The notes under the pieces are model-generated. The model saw only the letters and a program-made list of their open reading frames with translations. It did no database searches and had not been told where the DNA came from. A program made the translations under genes and the position numbers. 8,554 nt of DNA, from positions 1 through 8,554 of the forward strand of contig JACPSQ010000105.1 of assembly GCA_016193195.1 (NCBI GenBank), in the 5' to 3' direction. Positions 1 through 5,473 of the stretch are shown here, piece by piece (position 1 is the first letter of the stretch; every line of letters starts with the position of its first letter). Source of the DNA: Candidatus Omnitrophota bacterium. GTDB lineage: Bacteria; Omnitrophota; Gorgyraeia; Aquiviventales; Aquiviventaceae.

Positions 1-220
1 CGATCCGGTTGCGGATGACCTCGAGGGCGACACCCGTCACGTCCTTCCCGCGCGCCTCCGGCGGGACCTTCTCCGTGTCGACCTTCAGCACGAGGTGCAT
101 CCCGCCCTGGAGGTCGAGCCCGAGGCTGATGCGCTTCTCGAGCGGGAAGGCATGCCAGCCGCTGAACGCGATGACGACCAGGATGAGGGGGACACGCCAC
201 TTGAAACTGGAGGGCATCAT
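1..220 (-). CDS. secD: Protein translocase subunit SecD, N-terminal 73 residues (cut by window edge)
   Basis: SecD is a membrane subunit of the SecDF-YajC complex. It assists SecYEG by using the proton motive force to pull exported proteins out on the periplasmic side. Seen here: a short basic start (MMPSSFKWR), a first membrane helix at about residues 9-25, then the diagnostic motif ISLGLDLQGGMHLVLKVD at residues 31-48, which begins the first periplasmic domain, and DVTGVALEVIRNRI at the truncated end. Two consecutive ATGs (218-220 and 215-217) are possible starts. I chose the first because an AGGTGG-type ribosome binding site lies just upstream, but the second was probably the ancestral start (see the element at 220-307). 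The rest of the gene, usually over 400 codons, lies beyond position 1. It follows yajC, the usual order. Confidence 0.95.
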   Translation of the reverse strand, partial: MMPSSFKWRVPLILVVIAFSGWHAFPLEKRISLGLDLQGGMHLVLKVDTEKVPPEARGKDVTGVALEVIRNRI

Positions 221-307
221 CCCCCCACCTGTCGTGGTCTGCCGCAGGCAGACCATATCGCTGTACTGACTCTTGAGCCGGCCTGCGGCCGGCCGACAGG
301 TGGGGGG
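220..307. mobile_element. 88-bp MITE-like palindromic element inserted at the yajC/secD junction
   Basis: Positions 219-234 and 294-309 form a perfect 16-bp inverted repeat. Inside it lie two perfect hairpins: 235-243 with 247-255 (loop GCA) and 277-283 with 287-293 (loop TGC). Each hairpin directly abuts the outer stem, leaving only 256-276 single-stranded, so the whole folds as a three-way junction. ATCA occurs at both edges (216-219 and 308-311), consistent with a 4-bp target duplication. Deleting 220-307 plus one ATCA copy gives a TGATG in which the yajC stop overlaps the second secD ATG, matching the spoIID-like/yajC junction. This suggests a small non-autonomous element or REP/REPIN-like unit. 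No transposase is encoded. The structure is certain; its mobility is inference. Confidence 0.6.
221..230 (-). promoter_or_regulatory. secD ribosome binding site inside a self-complementary stem
   Basis: Read on the minus strand, AGGTGGGGGG directly precedes the first secD ATG and is the only Shine-Dalgarno-like sequence there. Its exact complement, CCCCCCACCT (298-307 in minus-strand reading), lies right after the yajC stop codon. In the mRNA the two can pair as part of the 16-bp stem, which would hide the site and part of the ATG. Ribosomes finishing yajC stop at the edge of this stem and could open it, coupling secD translation to yajC. Pairing is seen; regulation is inferred. Confidence 0.5.
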
Positions 308-308
308 A

Positions 309-635
309 TCACTTGCGCGTCTCCGCTAGGGCCGGCTCCCCGGCCTTGGCTTTGGACTTGACCAGCCGCGCGATGGCGGAGGGCTCCACCTCAACCCGCA
401 CGTTCTCGTCGATGCGCAGCGTGATCGATTCCGGCTTCACGTTGACGACGGTGCCGAAGAGCCCGCCGCTCGTCACGACCTCATCGTGCTTCTTCAGGTT
501 CTTGACCATTCCCTCGTGCTCCTTGCGCGCCTTCGCCTGCGGCCGGAAGACGAGGACGTAGAAGATCAGGAACATCATCGCGAACGGCACCAGCATCGCC
601 AGTGGTCCCGGTGCAGCGGCAGGTTGCGGCGGCAT
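309..635 (-). CDS. yajC: Preprotein translocase subunit YajC
   Basis: YajC is the small single-pass inner-membrane partner of SecDF. The 108-residue product has the typical layout: a Pro/Ala-rich N-terminus, one membrane helix at about residues 12-30 (LAMLVPFAMMFLIFYVLVF), the hallmark FRPQAKARKEHEGM at the cytoplasmic border, then a small basic domain with LKKHDEVVTSGGLFGTVVNV at residues 47-66. Length is normal for the family. The start is set by a strong GGAGGAGG site ending a few bases upstream and by a TGATG overlap with the preceding stop codon, which indicates translational coupling. It is followed by secD, its functional partner, but the two are separated by an inserted palindromic element. 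Confidence 0.96.
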   Translation of the reverse strand: MPPQPAAAPGPLAMLVPFAMMFLIFYVLVFRPQAKARKEHEGMVKNLKKHDEVVTSGGLFGTVVNVKPESITLRIDENVRVEVEPSAIARLVKSKAKAGEPALAETRK

Positions 636-1849
636 CAGCTTCCTCCTCCCATCACAGCGATCGGTTGATCCGCGAGATCCCGCAGGCGCACGAGATCTGC
701 GCGCGGATAGTAGAAGGCGAGGATCTCCCTCGCGGAGAACCCTCGTCTGGCCAGCTCCGCGGCCCCCCACTGGCAGAGGCCAACCCCGTGGCCCCACCCG
801 CGCCCTTCCAGGATGAACGCCCCATCCGTCGGGGTGACGGAGAAGAGCGGGCTGCGGATGCGGTCAAACCCAAACAGCGCTCGCACGTCGAAGCCGGTCA
901 ATCGCAGGGTGCGGCTTGCGCTCACGATGGTCACCTCTTCCGCCCGACCCGAAGCCGTCCGTTTGGTGACTTGGACGTCGCTGATGGGCCCGATTGGTCC
1001 GTGCCGGCTGTTGCGCAGCGCCCAGTTCACGTCGGCCTTCGTCAAGCGGCGCTGCCACGAGTAGAAGGGTGAGGCCGAACAGAACGCGCAGAGGATCCCG
1101 CCGCGGAGCGGCTCGAGGTCATAGGAACCCATGACACGGGCGTGTTCCGTCATCCCCCCGCAGGTGGAATGGTAAAACGTCGGGAAGAGCTTCCCCTGGT
1201 GCATGACGATCACATCCGTCGTGGCTTTGACCGCCCGGGTCGTCGCCGCTTTCTCCCCGGTCTTGCCGCCGTAGTCCTGTGACATCACGTCGCCGGTCAC
1301 ATCGTAGGGACCCGCCTCTTTGGTGAACCGCTGGTAGAGCGCATAGGTCCGCGCGGCGATCGCAATGGCCTTGAGCGCTTCATCCGGCCAGTAATCCGGG
1401 GCCTCCTTACTGAGCACCCCGCGCAGGTAATCCTCGAGCTCGACGTGGTTGACGACGAGCAGCGTGAGGTTCTGCTGGCGCACGATCTCAAGAACCCCGC
1501 GCAGGCGCCTCCCATTGAGGCTGATGGCGGCGCCGCTCGACGGCTCGATCCGCACGCCGACGTGCGGCAGGACCTCTTCCCCCAGCACCAGCCCACTCGG
1601 CGCCGCCCGCACCGCGACCAGGTTCAGACGGCGGCCCTCGTGGATCTGGGCGTGGGTTTCGAGGTCGGTGATCCTGAAGCGGCCGTGGATCTGCAACATC
1701 ACCTGCGGGTCATCGCGGGAGACGGCCACGCGGATCCACGCGGGACTGGGCTGGGCCGACGTCGCCGGAGGCAAGACAAGAAAGAGCGACATGGCGAGAA
1801 GGTGGAAGGTGGAAGGTGGAAGGTGGAAGGTGGGGTCGAGAGACGTCAT
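635..1849 (-). CDS. SpoIID/LytB-like peptidoglycan-active protein
   Basis: The 404-residue product matches the SpoIID/LytB family. In sporulating Bacillus, SpoIID is a lytic transglycosylase acting on denuded peptidoglycan; homologues in non-sporulators are linked to wall remodelling and amidase enhancement. Visible motifs: VELEDYLRGVLSKEAP at 136-151 with the family's catalytic-type Glu at 149, WPDEALKAIAIAARTYAL at 154-171, HSTCGG at 227-232 and CAFC at 254-257 (a likely metal-binding Cys/His set), and GWGHGVGLCQWGA in the C-terminal part. The hydrophobic leader at about residues 15-32, ending ATSA, looks like a signal peptide but has no Lys or Arg in its n-region. The start is the ATG overlapping the DUF2905 stop (ATGA); there is no clear ribosome binding site, so coupling is likely. 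A second ATG at 1792 gives a shorter leader. A 7-bp tandem array lies in the leader. The precise reaction is not certain. Confidence 0.9.
   Translation of the reverse strand: MTSLDPTFHLPPSTFHLLAMSLFLVLPPATSAQPSPAWIRVAVSRDDPQVMLQIHGRFRITDLETHAQIHEGRRLNLVAVRAAPSGLVLGEEVLPHVGVRIEPSSGAAISLNGRRLRGVLEIVRQQNLTLLVVNHVELEDYLRGVLSKEAPDYWPDEALKAIAIAARTYALYQRFTKEAGPYDVTGDVMSQDYGGKTGEKAATTRAVKATTDVIVMHQGKLFPTFYHSTCGGMTEHARVMGSYDLEPLRGGILCAFCSASPFYSWQRRLTKADVNWALRNSRHGPIGPISDVQVTKRTASGRAEEVTIVSASRTLRLTGFDVRALFGFDRIRSPLFSVTPTDGAFILEGRGWGHGVGLCQWGAAELARRGFSAREILAFYYPRADLVRLRDLADQPIAVMGGGS
1799..1833. repeat. 7-bp tandem repeat in the SpoIID-like leader
   Basis: The unit GGTGGAA is repeated four times without error at 1801-1828, flanked by AA before and GGTGG after. 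On the coding strand it reads TTCCACC and encodes roughly residues 6-17, giving the near-repeat TFHLPPS/TFHLLA. Because 7 is not a multiple of 3, gain or loss of one unit shifts the frame from the ATG at 1849 but leaves the downstream in-frame ATG at 1792 untouched. Confidence 0.9.
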
Positions 1850-2079
1850 CGTCGGAAGCGGCCGGCGAGCCAGAAGAGGAGGCTGAGGACGACGCTCGCC
1901 ACAAGGCAACTCACGAGCGGGAAGTAAAACATGAACCGCTCCCGCTGGATCAGGATGTCGCCAGGCAAGCGGCCGATCCACGGAATCTTCGGGGCGAAGA
2001 GGAGGACCACGCCGAACCCTGTGAGGATTACGCCAAACAAGATTAGCGCCCGGCCGAGCGGCTGCCACTCAGGATTCAT
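1846..2079 (-). CDS. DUF2905 family two-helix membrane protein
   Basis: A 77-residue protein with two membrane helices at about residues 9-28 and 50-72. Between them lies the family-typical stretch PWIGRLPGDILIQRERFMFYFPL (residues 32-54, in two blocks: PWIGRLPGDI and RERFMFYFPL). DUF2905 proteins are short, widespread and of unknown function. I place this as part of the ruv-sec backbone because its stop overlaps the SpoIID-like start by ATGA. The start ATG lies 5 bases after the stop of the upstream secreted-protein gene and has no visible ribosome binding site, so after insertion of the island it may depend on read-through translation from that gene. Confidence in the gene is high; no function is claimed. 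Confidence 0.9.
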   Translation of the reverse strand: MNPEWQPLGRALILFGVILTGFGVVLLFAPKIPWIGRLPGDILIQRERFMFYFPLVSCLVASVVLSLLFWLAGRFRR

Positions 2080-2084
2080 ACAGT

Positions 2085-2987
2085 TTACAACCAATAACGA
2101 CGATAGGCCGGGTTCTGTAGTTGGCGAACAAGCCCTTCGCCTAAGAGCCCAGGCAGCTCTGCCATGGTGCGCAGCTCATACGTTCCCCCACCCGTATCGT
2201 CCATCCGCAGCAAGAAGGGACTGGATGCACCTTCAAACACAAGGGTCGCAGAGACACCGCTGGAGCCGTCGGGCGCTACATCGACCAGGATAAATTTCTT
2301 GGTGAAGATGCCGACCGGTTTTCCCGCGTCAAGAACCGTGAACGCGCATCCACCCGCAGAACAGGTCTGATGAACATGGAGGGTGCGGTCAAACGCTTGA
2401 CGAATCTGCGCGGGAATAGGGGTGCCATAGATCTCCTGAAACGCTTTGGAACCGTCGGAATAGATCCGTTGATAGGGAGACTCCTCGATCTCTCCCCATC
2501 GATCGGGCCCGTCATACGTGTAGACATTTCTGACGCGCTTGGTGGGTCCGGCCATGCAATCCCCATCCTGGTGAACAAACATGTCGATCCACACCTTGCC
2601 ATCCTTTTCCCGCATGGAATTGATGACGGCCCTGTCGTCCAGCTCCCGTGAAGCCCTGTGCACCAGCTTTTCCCCATCATTGATCAAGAACGCCAAGGCA
2701 TACCATTCCGCAGTGCCGCCGTTATTTTCCATCAGGATGACTGCCGCGTCTTTTAACCCATCCCCATTGAAGTCTCCGTAGACATATTGGTCGCCGTAAC
2801 GCACGTAAAGGTACGGCTCGTCGTGGATCCCATCTACCAAGGTCGCCGCCTGGACACCATATTCATTCCCCATCAGATACGTTGCGTTTCTGAAGATTCG
2901 CGCGGCTTGCCCGGAAGCATATTTCTCAGAGAACACACACGTAGCAACCAGGCCGGCCAAAAGACAAACGATGCGGCTCAAGCGCAT
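2085..2987 (-). CDS. Secreted protein of unknown function with a calcium-loop-like motif
   Basis: The 300-residue product starts with a clear signal peptide (MRLSRIVCLLAGLVATCVFS, likely cleaved near residue 28 after ASGQA), so it should leave the cytoplasm. DFNGDGLKD at residues 72-80 is a DxNxDGxxD loop as seen in EF-hand-like and FG-GAP/VCBS calcium sites, followed by AAVILMENNGGTAEWYALAFLI, which resembles proteins whose opening reads 'field of product, development, loss'. Cysteines at 144, 209 and 214 could form disulphides. I cannot name a family with a known function. It overlaps the lytic-transglycosylase-like gene by 10 bases, so the two are probably co-translated and may act together at the envelope, for example as enzyme and inhibitor or immunity partner; that pairing is speculation. 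Codon and base use is less GC-rich than in the ruv and sec genes. Confidence 0.8.
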   Translation of the reverse strand: MRLSRIVCLLAGLVATCVFSEKYASGQAARIFRNATYLMGNEYGVQAATLVDGIHDEPYLYVRYGDQYVYGDFNGDGLKDAAVILMENNGGTAEWYALAFLINDGEKLVHRASRELDDRAVINSMREKDGKVWIDMFVHQDGDCMAGPTKRVRNVYTYDGPDRWGEIEESPYQRIYSDGSKAFQEIYGTPIPAQIRQAFDRTLHVHQTCSAGGCAFTVLDAGKPVGIFTKKFILVDVAPDGSSGVSATLVFEGASSPFLLRMDDTGGGTYELRTMAELPGLLGEGLVRQLQNPAYRRYWL

Positions 2988-3661
2988 ATGAACACGGGCC
3001 TGTCGTCGATCATGCGCCAGTGTCCCACGGTGCAGAGGTATTTTCCTTTCCTCGCTTCTTTCTTCTTCAAGTTCTTGTTGGCTGATGATTTCAGAGCGAA
3101 CTCCGCCTCATAAAGAGAGACCTTTGCTACGTATTGCTGCGTCTCCTTCGGAAGATACCTTGCTACGTCGTCCCATAATTGCGGATTCCTCCCCGCTTTC
3201 TCGGCAAGACGCTGAACGACAGCAATTCGGCCTTCGCCGGCATTGAACGCTCCGAGAACGAATTTCTTGCGCTCCGAGACATTTTTGACAGGAATGGTGT
3301 GCAGTCCTTCCGATAGCGTTGTCCTCTTGCCGAACCATGTATTGAGGTCTTTCAGGTATCGTGCCGCCGCGGAAGAGGCCCTGTCGATGTCAAAGCGTTG
3401 ATCGTTTTGCTTCGAGACGTTCAGACCGTACCGTCTGGCAGTCTCCGGTTTAAACTGAAAATGACCAGCCGCATCGGTGGAGCCGCGCTTTCCCAGCAAG
3501 ATGCCGAAGCTATTTTCCCGACCGTACACAGCTTCAAGGGTATTCACCGTCAGGTGGTCGTTTGCGTCAAAATATCTCGAAGCGCTTTCCAGTACCTTGC
3601 GGACCTGAGGGGTTTCTCGCTCAAGCCATCGGTCCACGTCGGACGGTCGTTTCTCCGGCAT
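2978..3661 (-). CDS. Lytic-transglycosylase-like (SLT domain) protein
   Basis: The 227-residue product shows the goose-lysozyme/SLT fold signature: AVYGRENSFG at 45-54 with probable catalytic Glu49, GHFQFKPETARRYGL at 66-80, the DIDRASSAAARYLKDL helix at 91-106, and FVLGAFNAGEGRI at 134-146 (the AYNAG-type motif). Such enzymes cleave the MurNAc-GlcNAc bond of peptidoglycan, forming 1,6-anhydro ends. The N-terminus (MPEKRPSDVDRWLERETPQV) is highly charged and is not a signal peptide, so export would need another route, or the enzyme may be lysin- or effector-like. A conserved-looking C-terminal patch with Cys210 and Cys226 (CTVGHW...RPVFIC) follows a lysine-rich linker. A GGGAG site precedes the ATG at suitable spacing. 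Its end overlaps the secreted-protein gene by 10 bases. Confidence 0.85.
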   Translation of the reverse strand: MPEKRPSDVDRWLERETPQVRKVLESASRYFDANDHLTVNTLEAVYGRENSFGILLGKRGSTDAAGHFQFKPETARRYGLNVSKQNDQRFDIDRASSAAARYLKDLNTWFGKRTTLSEGLHTIPVKNVSERKKFVLGAFNAGEGRIAVVQRLAEKAGRNPQLWDDVARYLPKETQQYVAKVSLYEAEFALKSSANKNLKKKEARKGKYLCTVGHWRMIDDRPVFICA

Positions 3662-3774
3662 GCCCTACTCCCTCGCTTTGCTCGGGATTCCTTCGCTGCG
3701 CTCCGTCGCAAGCTTCCGCCATCATACATGGCGGATCCGCCAAGCTTTGTGGTGGAGAGCCACGCCCCGATGGG
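3662..3774. repeat. Gap filled by overlapping palindromes
   Basis: This is the longest gap in the window (113 bases) and holds no gene. An 8-bp perfect stem (3715-3722 with 3728-3735, loop CATAC) overlaps a 14-bp perfect palindrome TGGCGGATCCGCCA (3729-3742), so only one of the two can form at a time. AAGCTT occurs at both edges (3710-3715 and 3742-3747) and can pair to enclose them. A run of TTCGCTGCGCTCC-type sequence follows towards 3670. There is no U-rich tail in the minus-strand transcript, so it does not look like an intrinsic terminator. It may be a REP- or MITE-like repeat. The ribosome binding site for the next gene lies at its low-coordinate end. Confidence 0.6.
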
Positions 3775-4251
3775 TTATTTATTTCCTCGCCATAGGAGTG
3801 AAGGAAGGTATTTCAACCCGACTCCAAGAGCACCCACCAGTCCTATTAGTGCCAAATGGTCTTGCAGAGCACTCGCTTCAAATTCTTCCATGCGAAGCCA
3901 CCCTAGTGAAGTCTCCCAATAATGCGGGATCATCCATGCACCGATCAGTATCCCTGAAACGCCAGTCAAAATCACAAATAAACGTAGCAGCGGTCGACGT
4001 TGAATCTGGTCTGGCCCAAACAAAAGGACCAGCCATAACGAAGCGAGTGCTCCAAGAGGAAGTACTCCCATAACCAATCCCGCCCACAGGGTTTGAAGAT
4101 TAAGAGTCGCTACCCCACCGAGAATCCCAATCAATGCTGTAACTACGAGAGGCGGCGCCAATAAGCTGGTGGGAAGGATACACCCGATTGCCAATTCGAT
4201 CCAGTTAAGCCATGTCAGTTTGCGCCTCTTCATATCCTCCGCCTCAGACAT
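3775..4251 (-). CDS. Four-helix membrane protein of unknown function
   Basis: A 158-residue hydrophobic protein with predicted membrane segments at about residues 19-48 (one long or two short helices), 56-79, 88-108 and 132-150. A charged N-terminus (SEAEDMKRRK) and a basic patch DQIQRRPLLR at 81-90 suggest cytoplasmic faces. I recognise no family motif. It begins about 11 bases after the stop of the XRE regulator, so it appears to belong to the mntA-hepT-xre operon, where it could be a membrane effector or a passenger. Start choice is uncertain: ATG 4251 (weak AGGG site), ATG 4233 seven codons later (preceded by GAGGCGGAGG), or TTG 4254. It ends in TAA just before the palindromic gap, after which another gene starts. 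Confidence 0.75.
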   Translation of the reverse strand: MSEAEDMKRRKLTWLNWIELAIGCILPTSLLAPPLVVTALIGILGGVATLNLQTLWAGLVMGVLPLGALASLWLVLLFGPDQIQRRPLLRLFVILTGVSGILIGAWMIPHYWETSLGWLRMEEFEASALQDHLALIGLVGALGVGLKYLPSLLWRGNK

Positions 4252-4261
4252 CAAACCCTAA

Positions 4262-4618
4262 CTAATTCCTCGACGAGTGAGCGTGCGTCTCCCGATGGAG
4301 TGGGATAGCTGACACCCGAACGTGGTAACCGAGCACCGAGAGGACTTTCTGCAGGGTACCGAGGTTATCGAAGTTGCCGTTTTCGAGCTTTGAGACCTGC
4401 TGCTGGGTGACACCCAGTCGCCGCGCCAGCGCGGTCTGGGACAGCCGCCGACGGATGCGCTCGCCGATGATCACCTTGGCCACCTTGAGCTTCTCTTCAT
4501 CCGACACACCAAGACCTCCCTCGGCCAACTTACGTTCTTCCTTACGATTCAGCTTGGCGGCTTCTGCGACGAGACGAGCGCGGTTGTGCCTTCTCACGCT
4601 CTGTCCTCTGGCTGTCAT
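4262..4618 (-). CDS. XRE-family helix-turn-helix regulator
   Basis: The 118-residue product has a classical Cro/CI-type HTH at about residues 47-100: ERIRRRLSQTALARRLGVTQ followed by QQVSKLENG, where SQTALARRLGVTQQQVSKLE is the helix-turn-helix pair, then DNLGTLQKVLSVLGYHVRV, typical of HigA-like antitoxins and small repressors. The N-terminal 45 residues are basic and probably helical, longer than in minimal XRE repressors. Its ATG overlaps the hepT stop (ATGA) and a GGGGAG site precedes it, so it is co-translated with the toxin pair. The likely role is DNA binding and autoregulation of this operon. A separate HigA-like antitoxin role is possible, but no HigB-type toxin is visible nearby. 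Confidence 0.9.
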   Translation of the reverse strand: MTARGQSVRRHNRARLVAEAAKLNRKEERKLAEGGLGVSDEEKLKVAKVIIGERIRRRLSQTALARRLGVTQQQVSKLENGNFDNLGTLQKVLSVLGYHVRVSAIPLHRETHAHSSRN

Positions 4619-4959
4619 GAAAGCTTACTCCCCAGCAGGTTCTTGGCTGCGTCTTCGAGCCCGGAGAGCTTATGTTGGATCACATCCCACACGACTTCGA
4701 CGTTGATGCCGAAATACTCGTGAATGAGGATATCTCGAAGGCCGGCGATCTTCTTCCACTCAACGTCCGGCCGCTGATCCTTGACCTCCTCCGGTAAACG
4801 CTTGACGGCCTCCCCAATCACTTCGAGGTTGCGGATGACCGCGTCCAACGTCTTGGCGTCTTTGGAGAGGGCCGCCAAAGATGTTCCGCTCGTGAATTCA
4901 CGGATTTTGCGAATTGCCTCCAGGATATCTTCAAGGTAGACCTTATAGTCCCGGGACAT
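4615..4959 (-). CDS. hepT: HepT-type HEPN toxin (DUF86 family)
   Basis: The 114-residue all-helical product carries the HEPN signature R-x4-H-x-Y as RDILIHEYF (Arg75, His80, Tyr82). In studied MntA-HepT pairs the HEPN protein is an RNase toxin and the tyrosine of this motif is AMPylated by MntA to block it. Other DUF86 features are visible: an N-terminal helix with LEDILEAIRKIREF at 9-22 and NLEVIGEAVKRLP at 44-56. All key residues are intact, so it is likely active. An AAGGA site lies at good distance before the ATG. The start overlaps the mntA end by 17 bases and the stop overlaps the XRE start, giving tight co-translation. Family and pairing are certain by motif; toxicity is inferred from the family. 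Confidence 0.93.
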   Translation of the reverse strand: MSRDYKVYLEDILEAIRKIREFTSGTSLAALSKDAKTLDAVIRNLEVIGEAVKRLPEEVKDQRPDVEWKKIAGLRDILIHEYFGINVEVVWDVIQHKLSGLEDAAKNLLGSKLS

Positions 4960-5239
4960 ACTCGGCTTCCTTCAAGATGCCCTCCCGCAGTCTTGGTTTG
5001 AGCGTGTCAGCCAAGACGAGATCCACGCGACATTGAAACAGCTCTTCCAAGAAAAACTTCAGATCCATATAGGCATCGAAGCTGTTCCGTTCGAGCTCCA
5101 CGAGGAAATCCAAGTCGCTGCCCGGACGGCTTTCGCCCCGAACCGTGGAACCAAACAGCCCTAACCGTCGCACGCCGAACCTTCGCATTGCCTGCTGATG
5201 CCCTTGCAACCTCCTCAAGACATCCGATCGAGTTGGCAT
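4943..5239 (-). CDS. mntA: Minimal nucleotidyltransferase antitoxin (MntA-type)
   Basis: The 98-residue product is a minimal Pol-beta-type nucleotidyltransferase: LGLFGSTVRGE at 26-36 holds the GSxxRGE motif, SDLDFLVE at 41-48 holds the two metal-binding aspartates (Asp42, Asp44), and RVDLV at 71-75 supplies the third acid (Asp73). In characterised pairs this enzyme transfers AMP from ATP to the HEPN partner's tyrosine and so acts as antitoxin. All catalytic residues are present. It is the first gene of the toxin operon, with GAGAG upstream of the ATG. The 62-base region before it contains an AT-rich CATATAAAC stretch but no convincing -35/-10 pair. Confidence 0.93.
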   Translation of the reverse strand: MPTRSDVLRRLQGHQQAMRRFGVRRLGLFGSTVRGESRPGSDLDFLVELERNSFDAYMDLKFFLEELFQCRVDLVLADTLKPRLREGILKEAEYVPGL

Positions 5240-5301
5240 CTCATCTCTCTCGGTTTATATGGTTAGCGGTTGATTTGGCTGCTGATGATCCGTTTGTCTG
5301 T
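5240..5301 (-). promoter_or_regulatory. Candidate promoter/leader of the mntA-hepT operon
   Basis: This 62-base gap is the only non-coding space upstream of the accessory genes and marks a change to less GC-rich sequence. On the minus strand it holds CATATAAAC (a weak -10-like TATAAA) about 20 bases before the mntA start and a GAGAGAGATGAG ribosome-binding region. No matching -35 box is visible at the usual spacing, so promoter status is an inference from position. Confidence 0.25.
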
Positions 5302-5466
5302 TCATTGAGCAAACCCTTCTGCGTGTAGCTGGTGCTCCTCCCAATTCGCCTCGTATCGCTTGGCCAGCGCCCGGTCTCGGATCACCACCAGATTGAGCGC
5401 GAGCGCGGCGAGGAGGACGGCCGCTCCAGACCGGCGCCTCTGACGCCCCAGAACCGGTCTCTTCAT
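5302..5466 (-). CDS. Possible small membrane-anchored protein downstream of ruvB
   Basis: A 54-codon ORF starting 7 bases after the ruvB stop. The product begins with a basic stretch (MKRPVLGRQRRRSGA), then a single hydrophobic segment AAVLLAALALNLVVI at about residues 14-28, then a hydrophilic tail ending in HAEGFAQ, i.e. an N-in membrane-anchor topology. Base composition matches the ruv genes, so it looks like backbone rather than island. No direct ribosome binding site is visible. However, an ATG overlaps the ruvB stop (ATGA) and opens a four-codon reading frame whose own stop overlaps this ATG (again ATGA), which could allow re-initiation. I recognise no family, and it may be chance or a remnant. 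Confidence 0.4.
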   Translation of the reverse strand: MKRPVLGRQRRRSGAAVLLAALALNLVVIRDRALAKRYEANWEEHQLHAEGFAQ

Positions 5467-5473
5467 GACGGCG

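Noticed and set aside
636..797. Upstream start for YajC
   Set aside because: The ATG at 635 has a GGAGGAGG site, overlaps the previous stop and gives the normal YajC length.
1799..1833. CRISPR array
   Set aside because: Seven-base units without spacers are a simple tandem repeat.
1846..2068. Longer N-terminus for the SpoIID-like protein, reading through DUF2905
   Set aside because: The extension lacks family similarity and overlaps DUF2905 fully; the ATGA overlap at 1846-1849 is a better start.
3662..3774. Intrinsic terminator after the membrane-protein gene
   Set aside because: The stems are present but no T-run follows on the transcribed strand.
3398..3922. Long plus-strand open frame across the transglycosylase-like gene, the palindromic gap and the membrane-protein gene
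   Set aside because: It is antisense to two well-supported genes, has no recognisable motif, and its product looks like the shadow of other frames.
4252..4254. TTG start for the membrane protein
   Set aside because: An ATG follows directly in frame, so the rarer start is not needed.
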